Below, one piece after another: positions 13,461 to 25,700 of a stretch of DNA of 64,000 bases. The stretch's first letter is position 1. Every line of letters starts with the position of its first letter. The notes beneath the pieces were generated by a model. It saw nothing but the letters and a program-made list of their open reading frames with translations. It was not told where the DNA came from and did no database searches. This stretch comes from Klebsormidium nitens (lineage: Eukaryota; Streptophyta; Klebsormidiophyceae; Klebsormidiales; Klebsormidiaceae): assembly GCA_000708835.1 (NCBI GenBank), contig DF236959.1, positions 359,685 through 423,684 on the forward strand, given 5' to 3'. A program made the translations under genes and the position numbers.

Positions 13461-16400
13461 ATGACTTCGTGTCCCTTACGTCCCGAGCGCATCGAGAACC
13501 TGTCGCCGGACGAGCTGTCTGAGTGCAAGCGGGAAGCCAAGATGGGTTTGCAGCTGCATGCACACTATCTGTCGGGTGAGCCGCAGGTTCCCGCTGCATG
13601 CGAGTGTTGAATTCAAAGATGTGACCATAACTTGTTTGTCCGCCTCCAACCCCGTGAATTCTGATGCGATTTGGTTTCTGCCTGCTTGCTGTCTTTGATG
13701 TGTGCAAGTCGAAGGCACGTACTTCTTTTCTTCCAGCTTGTTTGCTCTTCTCTTAAGAAGTGACGCGTTAAGTGCACCAGCCGCAAGATGAAATTGAGAA
13801 CACACAGAGAAAAGTTGGGTAGACCCCTCCTCTCATCGCCTGCGTTAAAGTGCGCTCTCGAACCCGGAACGCGCTAGAGTAGAAATTCATAAAAGGGTCC
13901 CTCGCGTCAGAGAACGTATAATTGAACGGCAGTCATGCTTTTTGCAGCGTCCTCCCAGGCTTTGTTTTCCCAGGGATCAGAAACGAAGCTGATTAGGCAG
14001 TATTCGAAACAATTTTCCAAATTAATACCAAAAGAAGCTTCATTCCTGGAACTGCGCGTGTTCATTCGCAGTGTCCTTCCCGACATTAGACTTTCACCGC
14101 TGCGGAATGAAGGCGAACCAGAAAGCATTGAACGCTTCCTCCATATAGAAGCAAAAGCCCCTTGACGTCGGCACTTCTCAATCCGCAGCATCCTCCCGGA
14201 CCGTGCTCACATTCCTGGCGGCCAACCCCGAGATCAAAGTGGACGTCGTCGAGAAGGACTTCACCAAAGGCGAGCTGCGGTGAGCGCGTATATACGCACG
14301 GCGCACTTGAGTGTCAAACCCCATGTCAACATAATCTTCGTGCTGAATCTGTAGCTTACTTGAATTGGATTTCAAACCTGCAAACTTTTACTGGCTCGGC
14401 TTCTGATGTTGTGATTGAGCAGTTGGCTGTAGCTTCACTTCGAGCTGTGCTACTGTAGTTCAAACAGTCTGACAGACCGCCACATTTTCCATCGCCCATA
14501 GCCGCCCGAGGTCGCTTCTTGCTCTGTGTTTTTGATCTCAAGCCACGTGTTCTGCAGGGACAGAATATAAGAGCGCCACGTAGCAATGCATTCAGTGCTG
14601 CGTGCCAGGGTTTCGAGGACGCACGACCATTTTGCGGCACAGAAAACGTAAGGTCGAACGATCCCATATGGTAATCGTGTGATAAAGGCGCAGAAAAATA
14701 TTGATTTCCCTCTTCTTGCAGCACCAAAGAATACCGTGAGATCAACCCGATGGGCCGCCTGCCGTTCCTGATCGACGGTCCGGAGCACTTCCGGCTGTGG
14801 GGGGCGCTCCCGATCTGCCTCTACCTCGAGGAGAAGTTCGGCCCGGCGGAGCTCTCAGGTGGGCGTTAGGGTTTCAAATATGAAGGCCTATGCTCTAGAA
14901 GTTGAGTTTAGGTTGTTTTATCAGCTGTCAGGGCTGAGAATTTGTGAGGTCGTTGTGTCAAAGTTTCTCGTCCCAAACAGATAGCATTATAGAGGTTCCG
15001 CCTCCGGTCGGGAAGCGGTGGATCTGAGCGGACATTGGCCGGAATGTCCCCTGTCAAGGCTGGCTCGCAAGCTAAGCACTTGCCTTTGTATTCGAAGCGG
15101 TCTCTGAAAAAAGCAGCTTGTAACGAATGCTAAAGGTCTGCATTCAAAATTGTGGTCCGTAAGCCAAGGGGGTCTCGTTTTAACGTGGCTTTCACTTCAA
15201 CTTCCCTATATTTCTTCATGTCTGCGCTTGATACAGCGGGGCAATTGTTTGTTCTACAATAACCACGAGCCCGAATGAGATTTGGACCACCTTGGGAGAA
15301 GTATCTCAATGTCTCGCTCCCTCTAGAAAGCCGGTGATTCCGGTGCCGTTCCGTTGCAGCGCCGCTCATTCCGGTCGCGCTCAAGCCCAAGGCGAAGGTC
15401 CACGAGTGGAGTAACTGGTTCTACCACACAATCGGTCCGAAGGTGAGCGTCAGCCGCTGACGTCAGGCGTACCCTCCCAAAGAAGCGTCAGCCGCTGACG
15501 TCAGCCGTTCTCTCCTCGCCCGGAATCCGTCGCACCGTCCAGCCGCACTCGTCTCGCACGCATGGCAGACGTCAGCGGCTTTGTAATCTATTCTTGCATG
15601 TCGTCATCGGTCGATGTTTTCGTCTCTAGTGTTATCTTTGAGCGTCGAAAGCAGGATACCATTTCGCTCAGCCATTGAGAGAATGTAGAGATGTGGTGTC
15701 TCCTGTCGGACTGGTAATCTCTGCTCCGGCGCTCTTCGGGCGCCGCAAATGAATGTCTTCCCCTACGGACGCAGGTTGGGGCGTACGTGGACCGCGTCTT
15801 CATCAAACCCACGGTCAATGGCGAGCCTAAGGTCAGGGCCCATACGGAAACATCTCATGTATGCAGATTAGAGGGAGGTTCGACCGTTGTCAGGTTTTAG
15901 ACTTAACCGAGTCGTCGGAGATGTTTCAAGCCATGCTTCTAACCCTTACTTCTTGCAGTTTTCTGAGAACGAACTCGCGCAAGAATCACGGATTCTGCGT
16001 TCCTGCTTGTGCTGCGGTACTGACGCCGATCTTTTCAAGCGGAACTGACATTTCTCTAGTCAGAAATGGAAATGTTCCGCGCCCCAACGGATCCAAAAAG
16101 ACATGTCCTCAAGTTTAATCACGGGATCCCGAACCCCAACCTTCGCAACCAGGTTTTAGATTCTAAAAGCAAAGTGGTCTATCGCGCAGAATGAAGACGA
16201 AGAGCTGGGGGAGCAAAACCGGGGCGTCGACGATGCAATGTCCGAGCTAGAGGCGAGCTTCCCTTTGGGCTCCATATTTAGATGAAGGGAAATCATACTC
16301 GGATCAGAACCCCATTACTTGGGACCAGGTACTTACCTTCTTTAGCGATCGCACTTCGAAATCAAATAATGTCTCCGCGCAGCCTGAAGACAAGGAGCTG

Positions 16401-18209
16401 GAGGAGCTGGCCCGGGGTGTAAACGAAGCAATCGCCGAGCTGGAGGCGTGCTTCCCGGACGGCCAGAAGTGGCTGGTGCCCGCCGTCCCGGGCGTGGACC
16501 AGGAGGTTGGCTCCCTCGCGGACGTCCGCTGCGCCCAGAAGCTGGTCATGCTGCGTCCGACGCCGTACGACATCGAGGGCGCGGAGTTCCAGGTGTGCAC
16601 TGTTCCGCCTCGAGTGTCCGTCTCCGTGCGTTTTCACGAAGGATTCCGTCGGCTTCTTTCACTGCGCGGACGTCCGTTCCGCACAGGAGCTGGTCATATC
16701 GCTGCGCCCGACGCCGTACGACATCGAGGGCGCGGAGTTCCAGGTGTGCACTGTTCCGCCTCGAGTGTCCGTTTCCGTTCTGTTTCACGAAAGATTCCGT
16801 CGGGTTCTTTCACCGCGCGGACGTCCGTTCCGCACAGAACCATGTCGCTTCGTCCGACGCCGTACGACATCAAGGGGGCGGAATTCCAGGTGTGCACAAT
16901 TCGTCGAGCGTCCGTTTCCATTGCTTTCAGTGAAGGATTCCGTTCACTGCGGACGTCCGCTGCGCGCAGAAGCTGGTCATATCGCTGCGTTCGTCGCCGT
17001 ACGTCATCGAGGGGGCGACATTTCTGGTGTGCATCACGATTTTCCTGCTTGATTCTTCAAACTCGAGTGGGAGTTTCCGTTCCGTCTGTGTAACAGGGAA
17101 TCCGTCCGGCATCCCGTCTGTTCCCAAAAGCTGCGCCGACCTCTCCGGTCTGCTTCCGCCTACCAGGTCGAATGTCCGTTTGCGTTTTTCATTGAACGGG
17201 TTCCGTCGGCTTTTTGTATTGCGCGGAAGCCGAGCCTCAAAGCGTACGAATTTCCGGCACATCGCGACTTTAAGGAGACCCGGGAAACCAGGTCAAAGCA
17301 TCGCTGCTCCCGTAGTGGTGACAGCGACTCCCTCCCCCTTTCTAGTTCCTCTTCTCCTCGGCAGTGGATGCGTGAGTTCCTCCGTTCAAGTTGCGCCTTA
17401 TTGTTCGGCACCAGAACGTTGGGAACCTTCAATGGAGGTTTCGAAGTGACGCTGAAAGGTATTCGTAAGGAGGCCAGTGACTGATCTCCAACTGGTGCTT
17501 TGAAACACCAAGGGGTGATGCGCACTTCTGAGGCCTGTCCTGTCAACCGCTCCGTCTTCGACCAGATTCAACCGAAGGTCTCCCTCAGTCCGCTGATCTC
17601 AGATCGCACGCCAAGTTCTTGGATGCGATTGCAATTGACGCGGTGTCGGGATGTAGGGGGGCGAAAACTGAAGCGAATCTTCTTGTGTTGTCTTTCTGCG
17701 TCTCGCTAATCTGATATCAGATTGTCTCTGAATCGTTTGATCGCTTGTCCCGTCTTCTGATGATGTACCACTGCCGTTCCGCCTTCCATCTTACACACGT
17801 GACTTTCTTACACTGCTGGAGCTCCCAAATCAAATCCATCTGAAACCTTCTCGCATCGCAAAGAACTGTTTCTGGTTTGTTACCCTGATTCTTTCCGCAC
17901 CCGTAATCAAACCAGTTGTCCGCTTCGCTGGCAGTAGAGTGTCAAAGTATGTTCCACCATCCAAGTCACTCCATCAGCATTGAGCAAATCGAGTTGATTG
18001 AAGGTACAAACAGTCTCACTTTTCGCATTTTTACCATCCCTCTCCCATTCCGTTCCCGTTCCGTTTCGCAGGAGAAGTACCCCAAGGTGTTCCGCTGGCT
18101 GGAGCGCATCCAGGCGGACCCGGCCTTCCAGCGCGCCAACGAGAAGTGGACCGCGTTCCTGGAGCCGCTCGGCTTCCTCGACCCCGCGCGCAAGAAAGCG
18201 GGGGCGTGA
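13461..18209 (+). CDS. Theta-like glutathione S-transferase (7 exons)
   Basis: Cytosolic-type GST that would conjugate glutathione to electrophiles. Phase-consistent exons: 13461-13575, 14189-14279, 14722-14858, 15360-15442, 15775-15831, 16383-16592 and 18072-18209; product 276 residues. The thioredoxin-fold N-domain starts near residue 28 (MGLQLHAHYLSASSR, Ser-rich as in theta GSTs) and has the cis-Pro loop NPMGRLPFLIDG. The all-helical C-domain ends EKYPKVFRWLERIQADPAFQ. The first 27 residues precede the usual GST start; ATG at 13542 is an alternative. Oddly, the glutathione-binding Glu-Ser pair expected before the AIxLYL helix reads LWGALPICLYL, so the gamma-glutamyl contact seems lost. 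Intron 6 (1479 bp) holds several copies of the exon 6 end, two of which could be spliced as in-frame cassettes. Confidence 0.85.
15447..15580. repeat. Direct and inverted CRE-like repeats in GST intron 4
   Basis: GCGTCAGCCGCTGACGTCAG occurs identically at 15447-15466 and 15485-15504, 38 bp apart. Each holds the palindrome TGACGTCA and the near-palindrome GTCAGCCGCTGAC. A third, inverted relative (GACGTCAGCGGC) begins near 15568. TGACGTCA is the classic bZIP (CRE/TGA-type) site. A regulatory role inside the intron is inference; simple duplication is the alternative. Confidence 0.8.
16518..17235 (+). repeat. Tandem array of GST exon 6 3' end plus donor site
   Basis: The block beginning GCGGACGTCCG and running through the exon end and GTGTGC donor starts at 16518 (true exon), 16666, 16817 and 16949, with periods of 148, 151 and 132 bp. 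A more diverged relative reaches about 17235. Copy 2 has an acquired acceptor (CGCACAG), 57 nt in frame and a donor, and would encode ELVISLRPTPYDIEGAEFQ. Copy 4 also has AG, 57 nt in frame (KLVISLRSSPYVIEGATFL) and a donor. Copy 3 is 52 nt between AG and GT and so is out of frame. The copies could act as alternative cassette exons; whether they are spliced in cannot be seen from DNA. Confidence 0.9.
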
Positions 18210-19600
18210 AGACCGGACATCGGAATCACCACGGAAATTAGGCCCAGAAATGTACATATGCAATAGTTGGCTCACAAGTGCAGTACACTTAAAGTCTAGC
18301 CGTTAGAATGTGGCGGACCATACCACGTCGAGTTAAGGCTGAGAGAGCCAAAAAAGATGCGAAAACGAATGGGTAAGAGCTTCATACCCAGACTAAACAT
18401 GTAGCCGGGCTGCACCTCACGAAATAACAGGGGTGATTGAAAAGATTGGGCCTCAAGAAGCACTAAACGGGTGGACTTGGAAGTCAAGGGTCCAGATAAA
18501 GAAGACGACACTAAAATGAGTAGTGTTTAAGGTCCTACTGTACCTCATGTGCAAACGACGAGTTTGCGTGCCGATGCCCTCAGGTTTCGACATCTTTTCG
18601 AGACGGCGTGACGTGGTCAATGGCGATAGGGCTCTGTAGATTGTCGAGAGTTCAATATGTTTTCAGTACACCGAGTGACTCAAACAGGGCGTCCGTTGTT
18701 TCGCGTGGCGTGGTGTCGGAAAATGTATGGCTCTTGCATCGGACATGCACACATGAGGGCGTACGTCACCAACATGATTGAGCAGTAATCAACATGAACA
18801 CGATTGCTAACCACCTCAATTTTACTACAAGCCTCTGCGCGCACCTCGCACTCTCCTGGAATTCGGGAAGTCCATCTAATTAGTCGCGCTTGATCAGCTG
18901 ACAGTACGGTATGCACTGCCAGCTTTGAATCGTCAAAATCACGTGGTGAAGTGCTCTCGAGCAACCAGCGGTAAGTAAGCGGCTCAGCTCCGTGACTGGC
19001 GCCCATTCAGGGTGAATCTAAGCACGTTCGTTCTTCTCAAAAAACCCTGTATCCGCACTCGGTGGATCCAGACGGCAAGCCGTCCCGTGGATGATGTTCT
19101 TGAAAACAGCGCATGGGAGACCGGTCCGGTCCAATGGCAGGGTTCTGCTGGTTCCGACCTTCTGTTGCTCCCCCTTTGAATTCTGAATTTTGTAATGACG
19201 CTAGCACCTTAGCCAGAAGCCTTCTAGCGAAGCGAAAAGTTGTTAAAGTCAGCATCTTTTGGACCAACGCGGGCGTCGGCTGGCCGCCCGCGTGCACGGT
19301 CCGAGACTCGCGGGCTCCCGGAAAGGGTTTGGAGGGTTTTGGGTACTGAAACTCGGGGTTTTGAGATCCTGCGCCTCGGCCGCCGAGACCAAGGCGGCCG
19401 CGCGCCAGGTACGCAACTGCGACGTTCGAAGTTTGCACCGTGCACCGTCAGCGCTAGCTGCTAGCAGCGCTGACTAGCAGCGCTGAACAAAGCCATAGCT
19501 ACTGTAGTGGCGTTGTTCACGCACTCGAAAAATGTACTAGGAGCCAAAATGTCTCCGCTCAAACCGAGGATGCAGCAGCAGTAGGACTTAGAAGCGCGAA
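18210..19600. other. Intergenic between GST and F-box genes
   Basis: No gene was recognised. A short purine/pyrimidine-mixed region near 19450-19490 repeats CAGCGCTAGCTGC/TAGCAGCGCTGA imperfectly. The last few hundred bases must contain the F-box gene promoter. Confidence 0.5.
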
Positions 19601-21079
19601 ATGGCGGATCCGTGTCATGTGGACCGACTCCCAGACGACTTGCTCCGCGACATCCTGCATAGAGCAGCTGTGCGTCTTGACTGGAGGGATGCTGGAGTAT
19701 GGGCTCTGGAGGAGAAGGGATGCCGCACAGACTCCAGAACCGAATGGGCGCAGGTCAGGGAGCTGTGCCGCTTACAAGGCGTCTCCACGCGTTTCTACCT
19801 CATTGCTTCCACCGTCCGGAACCTGCACTGTAGGATCAGTCCTCGAGTTCCCAAAAAGGAGATTGTGGGGCTGGCCAACTTTCTGAGCAAGACAAGATGC
19901 GCAAAGGGGCTTTCCCTCACTTTTGGACCTAAAACTGATCCAGAAGATGACGAGGATGAGGACGGTGACAGGCACCCTGAAACGCCTCTTGTCCTGTTCA
20001 TAAGTCCGGCAGAGTCCAAGTTGTTTAAGGAGATCCTCAATCAAGCTCCCAGACTTGAACAATTTGCGGCAGTGAAAGGGCATTTCACTGAATATGATGG
20101 GGGGCTTGACGGGAATGCCGCTGCTAACCTCAGGACGAGAGCATCCAACCTGCTGCTTGAGGCGCTCTCAAAGAGCTGTCCGCGCCTGAGCGCTCTTGCG
20201 CTAGGCAACCATATCAGCTCCCCCCTGCGCTTTCCTTTGCTGGCACCAAGCCTGAATCTGTTTGACAAAGCTTTTCCGCAACTGAAGAGGCTGTGCATCA
20301 ATGGGGACGTGCAAGCTGACTCAAATGGTCAAGGAGTGACCTCTCTGCTGAAGCTGTGCCCGCACCTGCTGCAACTCGAGCTTTGTTACGCTACACCGTA
20401 TTCCGAGTACCTGCTCGTGGATTCTGACAGTCTTGAGGTCTTGGAAGTCCAGATGCCTTACAGTGAGATTAAGCTAGACATCCGCACGCCGAAGCTTCGC
20501 AAACTTAGTACTGGGTTTGGCTTCCAGGGGGCGGTGGTGATAACAGCACCAGAACTGAGTACGCTGGAGGTGGATTGCACAGCCATGGTGACTTTCTTAG
20601 CTTCATTGAGGCAGCTAGAGCGCCTGGTTCTAAGGTGTTTTCCAGGAGAAGACCACCTGTGGGACTTTGACAACCCACTCCATAGAGCCCTTTGGACCTG
20701 CTCGAACCTGAAGTCTCTCCTCATTGAATCCAAACAGAGTGGATGGATCAGAAACTTGTCTGTCCTGACAAAGGGGGTCGACAGTTTAACAAGGCTGGAC
20801 GTACCTGATAAGTCATGGTGCGCAGTACGCAAGTCGAAACCTGACAACCTGTGCGACTCGCTGAGGAAGCTCACCGTCTCCTTCGACCCTGAGATAGGGG
20901 AGTCGGTGGATGAGAGCACGCTCCTTGAGGCTGTTCGAGGCCTAGAGCGCTTTCAAAAGCTGGAACTTGTCCGGCTCAAGGACACGGGAGACCTCACGCC
21001 ATTTGCTGCCCAAGCTCTGCTTTCGCTCCAATGGAGGCGTCCCGGACTTCAGATTTTGGTTAACAAACTTAACAAGTGA
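19601..21079 (+). CDS. F-box protein with leucine-rich C-terminal region, single exon
   Basis: Predicted substrate receptor of an SCF ubiquitin ligase. The 492-residue frame opens with VDRLPDDLLRDILHRA (residues 7-22), a good match to the start of an F-box that binds SKP1. An acidic patch (DPEDDEDED, about 113-121) follows. From about residue 150 the protein is built of irregular LRR-like segments, for example CPRLSALALGN, FPQLKRLCING, CPHLLQLELCY and CSNLKSLLIES, as in plant F-box/LRR proteins. There is no intron, unlike most neighbours. Start chosen as the first ATG immediately before the F-box. The target is unknown. Confidence 0.85.
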   Translation: MADPCHVDRLPDDLLRDILHRAAVRLDWRDAGVWALEEKGCRTDSRTEWAQVRELCRLQGVSTRFYLIASTVRNLHCRISPRVPKKEIVGLANFLSKTRCAKGLSLTFGPKTDPEDDEDEDGDRHPETPLVLFISPAESKLFKEILNQAPRLEQFAAVKGHFTEYDGGLDGNAAANLRTRASNLLLEALSKSCPRLSALALGNHISSPLRFPLLAPSLNLFDKAFPQLKRLCINGDVQADSNGQGVTSLLKLCPHLLQLELCYATPYSEYLLVDSDSLEVLEVQMPYSEIKLDIRTPKLRKLSTGFGFQGAVVITAPELSTLEVDCTAMVTFLASLRQLERLVLRCFPGEDHLWDFDNPLHRALWTCSNLKSLLIESKQSGWIRNLSVLTKGVDSLTRLDVPDKSWCAVRKSKPDNLCDSLRKLTVSFDPEIGESVDESTLLEAVRGLERFQKLELVRLKDTGDLTPFAAQALLSLQWRRPGLQILVNKLNK

Positions 21080-22730
21080 TAAGAAAGGCGTTCCATCGTG
21101 AGCTCTATGATTACGAACACAAGGCCAGCGATTGTAAGCGACAGGGTATGATTCCGGGGATCTGAATATTAGAAGATGTACTCAAAGTTACTCTTGATAG
21201 GACGCCTGAACTTTGCTTTGTTGAGAACCCTTCTTCACAGGATCTTAATTTCTACCTGTTTCAATCACTAGAAGCTTCTTGATCTCGGATGTGTATTTGC
21301 ATGCAGCGTCAGGCATATGCCACATTAAGTCGCTTGGATCCTCACACGCAAAATGAGAGAGCGCCAGGCCGTTTAGGGTCATGGGACGAGCTGATACGCT
21401 TTGAACATGCTTCAGTATGAAGATGTCGTCTGACGTTGACCTGCCCCCTTGTTGCCTGATTCTGTTTCACTTGATGACGTATGGAAGATGATGCAGCATA
21501 ATATGCATCATTGATATAGACGCTATGCAGTAACTCTCGGTTGTGTTACGCCTTACCGGAATATATCTCTTTGAAAAATATGCATGCATGCATTCCAAAA
21601 GTGGAAGTCGAACTTTCCAACTTTCAGATGAGAAGAATCGGGTTACAAGAAATTGCACCATGTCCATGTGGGGGATCTCAGTGGCCGGAGCAACATCAGA
21701 TCGAAAGGGCCATGTGCAATCTTTCAGTGACATGTCAAGAGATGGACACTCGTTGATGCATATGAGAACGTTGAGTTACGTATATTCAACAGATCGCTTG
21801 AGCTTCTAACTCTAAAGCCAGTTGCTCTATTGTTGCTTCCGGCTTTGCCATTACGAAGTCCGTATTGTAGCAATCGTCCGAACCGGGGTCCTTTCTGTAT
21901 GGACAGGCGTACGAAAGTTGCAAAGAAGAGGATCATCTTGAATGATCATGACACGCAGGGCGGCTGTCATGAACGTCAGCATGATGCCAAAACTCAGTGT
22001 AAGACATCATGCCAAGCCTCCTGTTGCCCTACTAGCATATCATCATCTAACTTGATATAGTGTCCGACTAAACGTCCCTATTACGCCCGAATCTCTCCTT
22101 GATCTGGCGTGTGAACGTTCTGTACACTGAGGGGTGGACAACCCCGACATAAACCTAATCCGACTTTTCCCGGTGTGCAATCCGACCCAAATTTCAACTC
22201 AAACATCAGCAATGCTAACAGTCGACCAACAAATGTCGGCAAGCTGCTGTTGAAGCCCGACGCGAGTTCCAAGACGCGGCAGGCTGCATATCAAATCTGA
22301 ACGCTCGCATCTGAATCGTCCTTCTATTCTTTTGTGGCTCGGATCAGTACTGATTGCAGCCTCATCTTTCAGCTTGCAGTGCTTAAGCAGCTCCCGTGCT
22401 CCAAACCACAAACCAAGACCGTCATTGCGAAAGAGTGCCTCTACGGGCCTACTCCTGCATAGTCAGTCAGCCTGCTACTCTTATTACTTCGACAATTATG
22501 CTAGCGGCCGAAGCCGCTGTCCGTTAACTAGATGTTGCCCCGCAAGCGACGCCCATTTCAAAGACGGCGCGAGAGCACCCATTTCTCCCGACACCGTCAA
22601 GCCGCCGTTACTCCGTTCTCACGGTCCCTCAGAACAGCAGTGATCCTGAATGCCAGCGACATCAGGTACAGTTTAAGCACAGAAGTGTCCTTGTAGTGTT
22701 GTAGAGGAGTCACGTGTGGGGACGCCCCGT
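21080..22730. other. Intergenic between convergent F-box and D-cysteine desulfhydrase genes
   Basis: This is the shared 3' space of two convergent genes. I find no coding exon, RNA gene or repeat that I can support. Confidence 0.5.
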
Positions 22731-25700
22731 CTATGTAAACTCGAATCGCCTCCAGTCTTGTATCAACGGCTGCAACTGGTCCGCCTTTTCGTACATGCCC
22801 AAGAGGCCGCCCGTGTGGATGAAGAGCACTTTCCGCCCCGCCCACTTTTCCGGTTCCGCTCGGACGTCCTTCAAGAATCCGAGGAGCGCCTTGCCACTGT
22901 GGACAAAAAGGTATAGAAAGCATGATGTCAGCGGGCCGGACGGTACCAGTAAGAGCTTGCGAGGGCATATGGCGTAACTAGGTTCTGGTGTTCGTTGCCT
23001 TTTTACGTTGAGAGTTGAACGAAAAGCTGAAGAGGACCTTTTTGAGGAGAATTAACGAGAGCAGGAGCGACGCTCTGGTGGCACAAGAGAAAGGCGTCCT
23101 AAACAAAGCAACACAGAAGGAACTCCCATGCTTTCCTCCAAGGGTACTCTCGACAAGAAAGTGCTTCACAGTTCTCGAGATCATTCCTCGAACAGAATGT
23201 TGATACTCGACAACAGCTGAGGACAAGTTCGTGCTCGCGTTCTCCATGCTGAGAACTCGAGTGAAATCTGGATTCGTCAGGTAGGCGCGTAGAGGTCTTT
23301 CGCAAAATCACGTTAACCCTTGGACGATTCTACAGCCCCCTTGGGCTAAAAGCAAGAACAACATTTGAAATTGTCTTCTTTTCGTCGACCTTCACTCGTA
23401 CTCTCTTTCTCCCTACATGCCAGCCTTCGCTGTTTCAGTGCAGACGAGCATTTCAGGGCAACCAACAACGGTACCAATAACCAGCAACTAGAGAGTGGTC
23501 AACCTCACCTATATACGGGGTCTAGAATGACCCCCGTCTGCTGCGCAATCTCTTTGGCGAACTGCAGCTCCTCCCGCGTGCTGATAGCGTACCCCTGCCC
23601 CTTCGAATTTATCATCCGGACGATGTCGCGCGAGCGCACCTCAGCGTTCAAACCGTCCAAAAGGCCCTGTCAAGGCAGAGAGGGAGCTTGGAAGCGTGCT
23701 TCGAAAGGACGGGCTGACAAGCAACGAGGCCTCGGTCGTCGATAGAATCTGGAACAGTCCACAGAAGCATGTTCGAGGGACTATTAAATGACCCAAGCTG
23801 CGCAATGAATCAACCAAGCCATTTTCCAGAGCAAAGGGAGTCCATCTCCCTAAAACAGGAATCGTTCCCATAAAAGTGCTTTCCTCAAACGGTGTGCTCT
23901 CTGGCCTTGATGTGAAGAACGGCGATGAACGGGCACTAAATTGCGGCTGTCAGGAGACGGCTAAAGCAATGACGCCGGTCGAATGCATCTGAAAGTCAAA
24001 GAAATGTGAACGAAAAAGCACGCTTTCGTTAGCCTCCTTTTCCTGACGAAGTGTTCTTCTAGGGGTTGCACGCTATAGCCCTTTCCGCGCCCCATCTCGG
24101 ACGGAATCAATCATGAGCGAGAAAAAGCCGCACATTACGGAACTCTTCACCCTAGGACCCTAGGACCCTAAACCCTAAAACCCTAAAACCTGCATCATTC
24201 GAGCTGCAAGAATTCGTAGATTACAATAGAATCGGTACACAGTTCAGCAGACCGGAACCTGAGAAAAGTCGTAGAAGTGACCGCTTCTTACTGGTGGTCG
24301 TACGCATCCTTTGAGAGCAATCCTCGAAAAACAGACAGCGCTACATCGACCCGAACCAATGGACGAAACAAACGCGCAAATCAGCAGCAAAAGAAAAGCC
24401 GAAACATCGACCCACCTGTATGTACTCGTAAAAGTATTCCTCATCGTCGCACACCCCGTAACCGTGCACCTTCGCCTTCATCCCGCTTAGCTGCGCCGCG
24501 AGCGCGACGCCCGCCGTCGTGCCCCCGCTCCCGCACGCCATGATGACGTCATCGAAGCCGTCGGCGCGGCACGCCTGCCCCGCCTCTAGTTGCAGCGCGA
24601 TCTCGCGCACGGCCTCGACGTACCCCCACGTCCCGAGGGAGTTGGAGCCGCCGACGGGGATCAGGTACGGTTTTCGCCCTTGGGCCTGCACGAGAAGTAA
24701 GAACGTATGCCGTTTGAGGGAGGGGGATGAGGATGAGATTGACGAAAACGCGTTTGGCTGCGACGTACCCCCACGTCCCGAGGGATTTGGAGCCGCCGAC
24801 GGGGATTAGGTACGTACGGTTTTCGCCCTTGGGCCTGCACGAGAACGTCAGAATGTATGCCGTTCGGATGTTTGGGGGGGGGGAAGGAGGGGGCGGAAGG
24901 ACGGAGGAGACTGCGATGGATGCCAAAAGTGGCTGCGACGAAGAGCCACGTCCCGAGGATATTGGAGCCGTCGACGGGAATCTGGTACGGTTTCCGCCCT
25001 TGGGCCTGCACGAGAAAGTCAGAATGTATGCCGTTTGAGGGGGCGAAGGAGGACAGAGGAAACTGGGATGAAACTGACGAGAATGCAAACGGGTTTGACG
25101 TACCCCCACGTTCCAGGGAGTTGGAGCCGCCAACGGGAATCAGGTACGGTTTCCGCCCTTGGGCCTGCAGGAAAGCTCAGTACTATGCCATTCAGGGGGG
25201 AACGAAACCAAAGTAAGTTCGGGGAAGGGGGGATGACAAAGCGCATGTGGCCTCCTTGTGACCTTGCACACAATTTCGAAATCTTGCCAGGTAAGGAATC
25301 CAATTGTGCTTCTACTGCGGACAGAATAAACGCCGTGCCTTCGATTCTTTGCGGAGGGGGTCAAGTTGCGCACAAAATCGACGTGCCCCCACGTTCAAGC
25401 TTTTAAAAAGGCGCCAGTTCGAACCCACATCTCAGCCTAGGACGACAATTGACCGTCTTGGGAGAGGGGCTAGAAACAAGCGGTACTACTTTCCAGGGCT
25501 TCATGAGGATGTGCAATTCTCTTTGAATTTCAGTTCGTTCATCTCCAGGTAGTTCATGGAGGATTGGCGAGTTTCGGCAATGTGGAGCGCCAGAGGAGAG
25601 TTCCTCAATCTGCCTTCATAGTGCTTGGACTTGAGTCTACGTTCCTAGTTGCCTGAGCATTTGACAGATGCGTCTACATATCCGGGAGTCAGTGACGAAC

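Noticed and set aside
16518-17235. Regular repeats considered as a CRISPR-like or minisatellite array
   Set aside because: Each unit contains an exon end and a donor site and has no unique spacers. It is a junction-spanning exon duplication in a eukaryotic gene.
24870-24900. G-rich run in DCD intron 2 as a G-quadruplex or promoter
   Set aside because: It is a single homopolymer-like tract in a decayed duplicate; poly-C/G runs also occur near 28490 and 35930. No function can be argued from sequence.
25405-25435. GGTTCGAAC on the minus strand, resembling a tRNA T-loop
   Set aside because: The flanks do not pair as a five-base T stem, and no acceptor stem or anticodon arm can be drawn.
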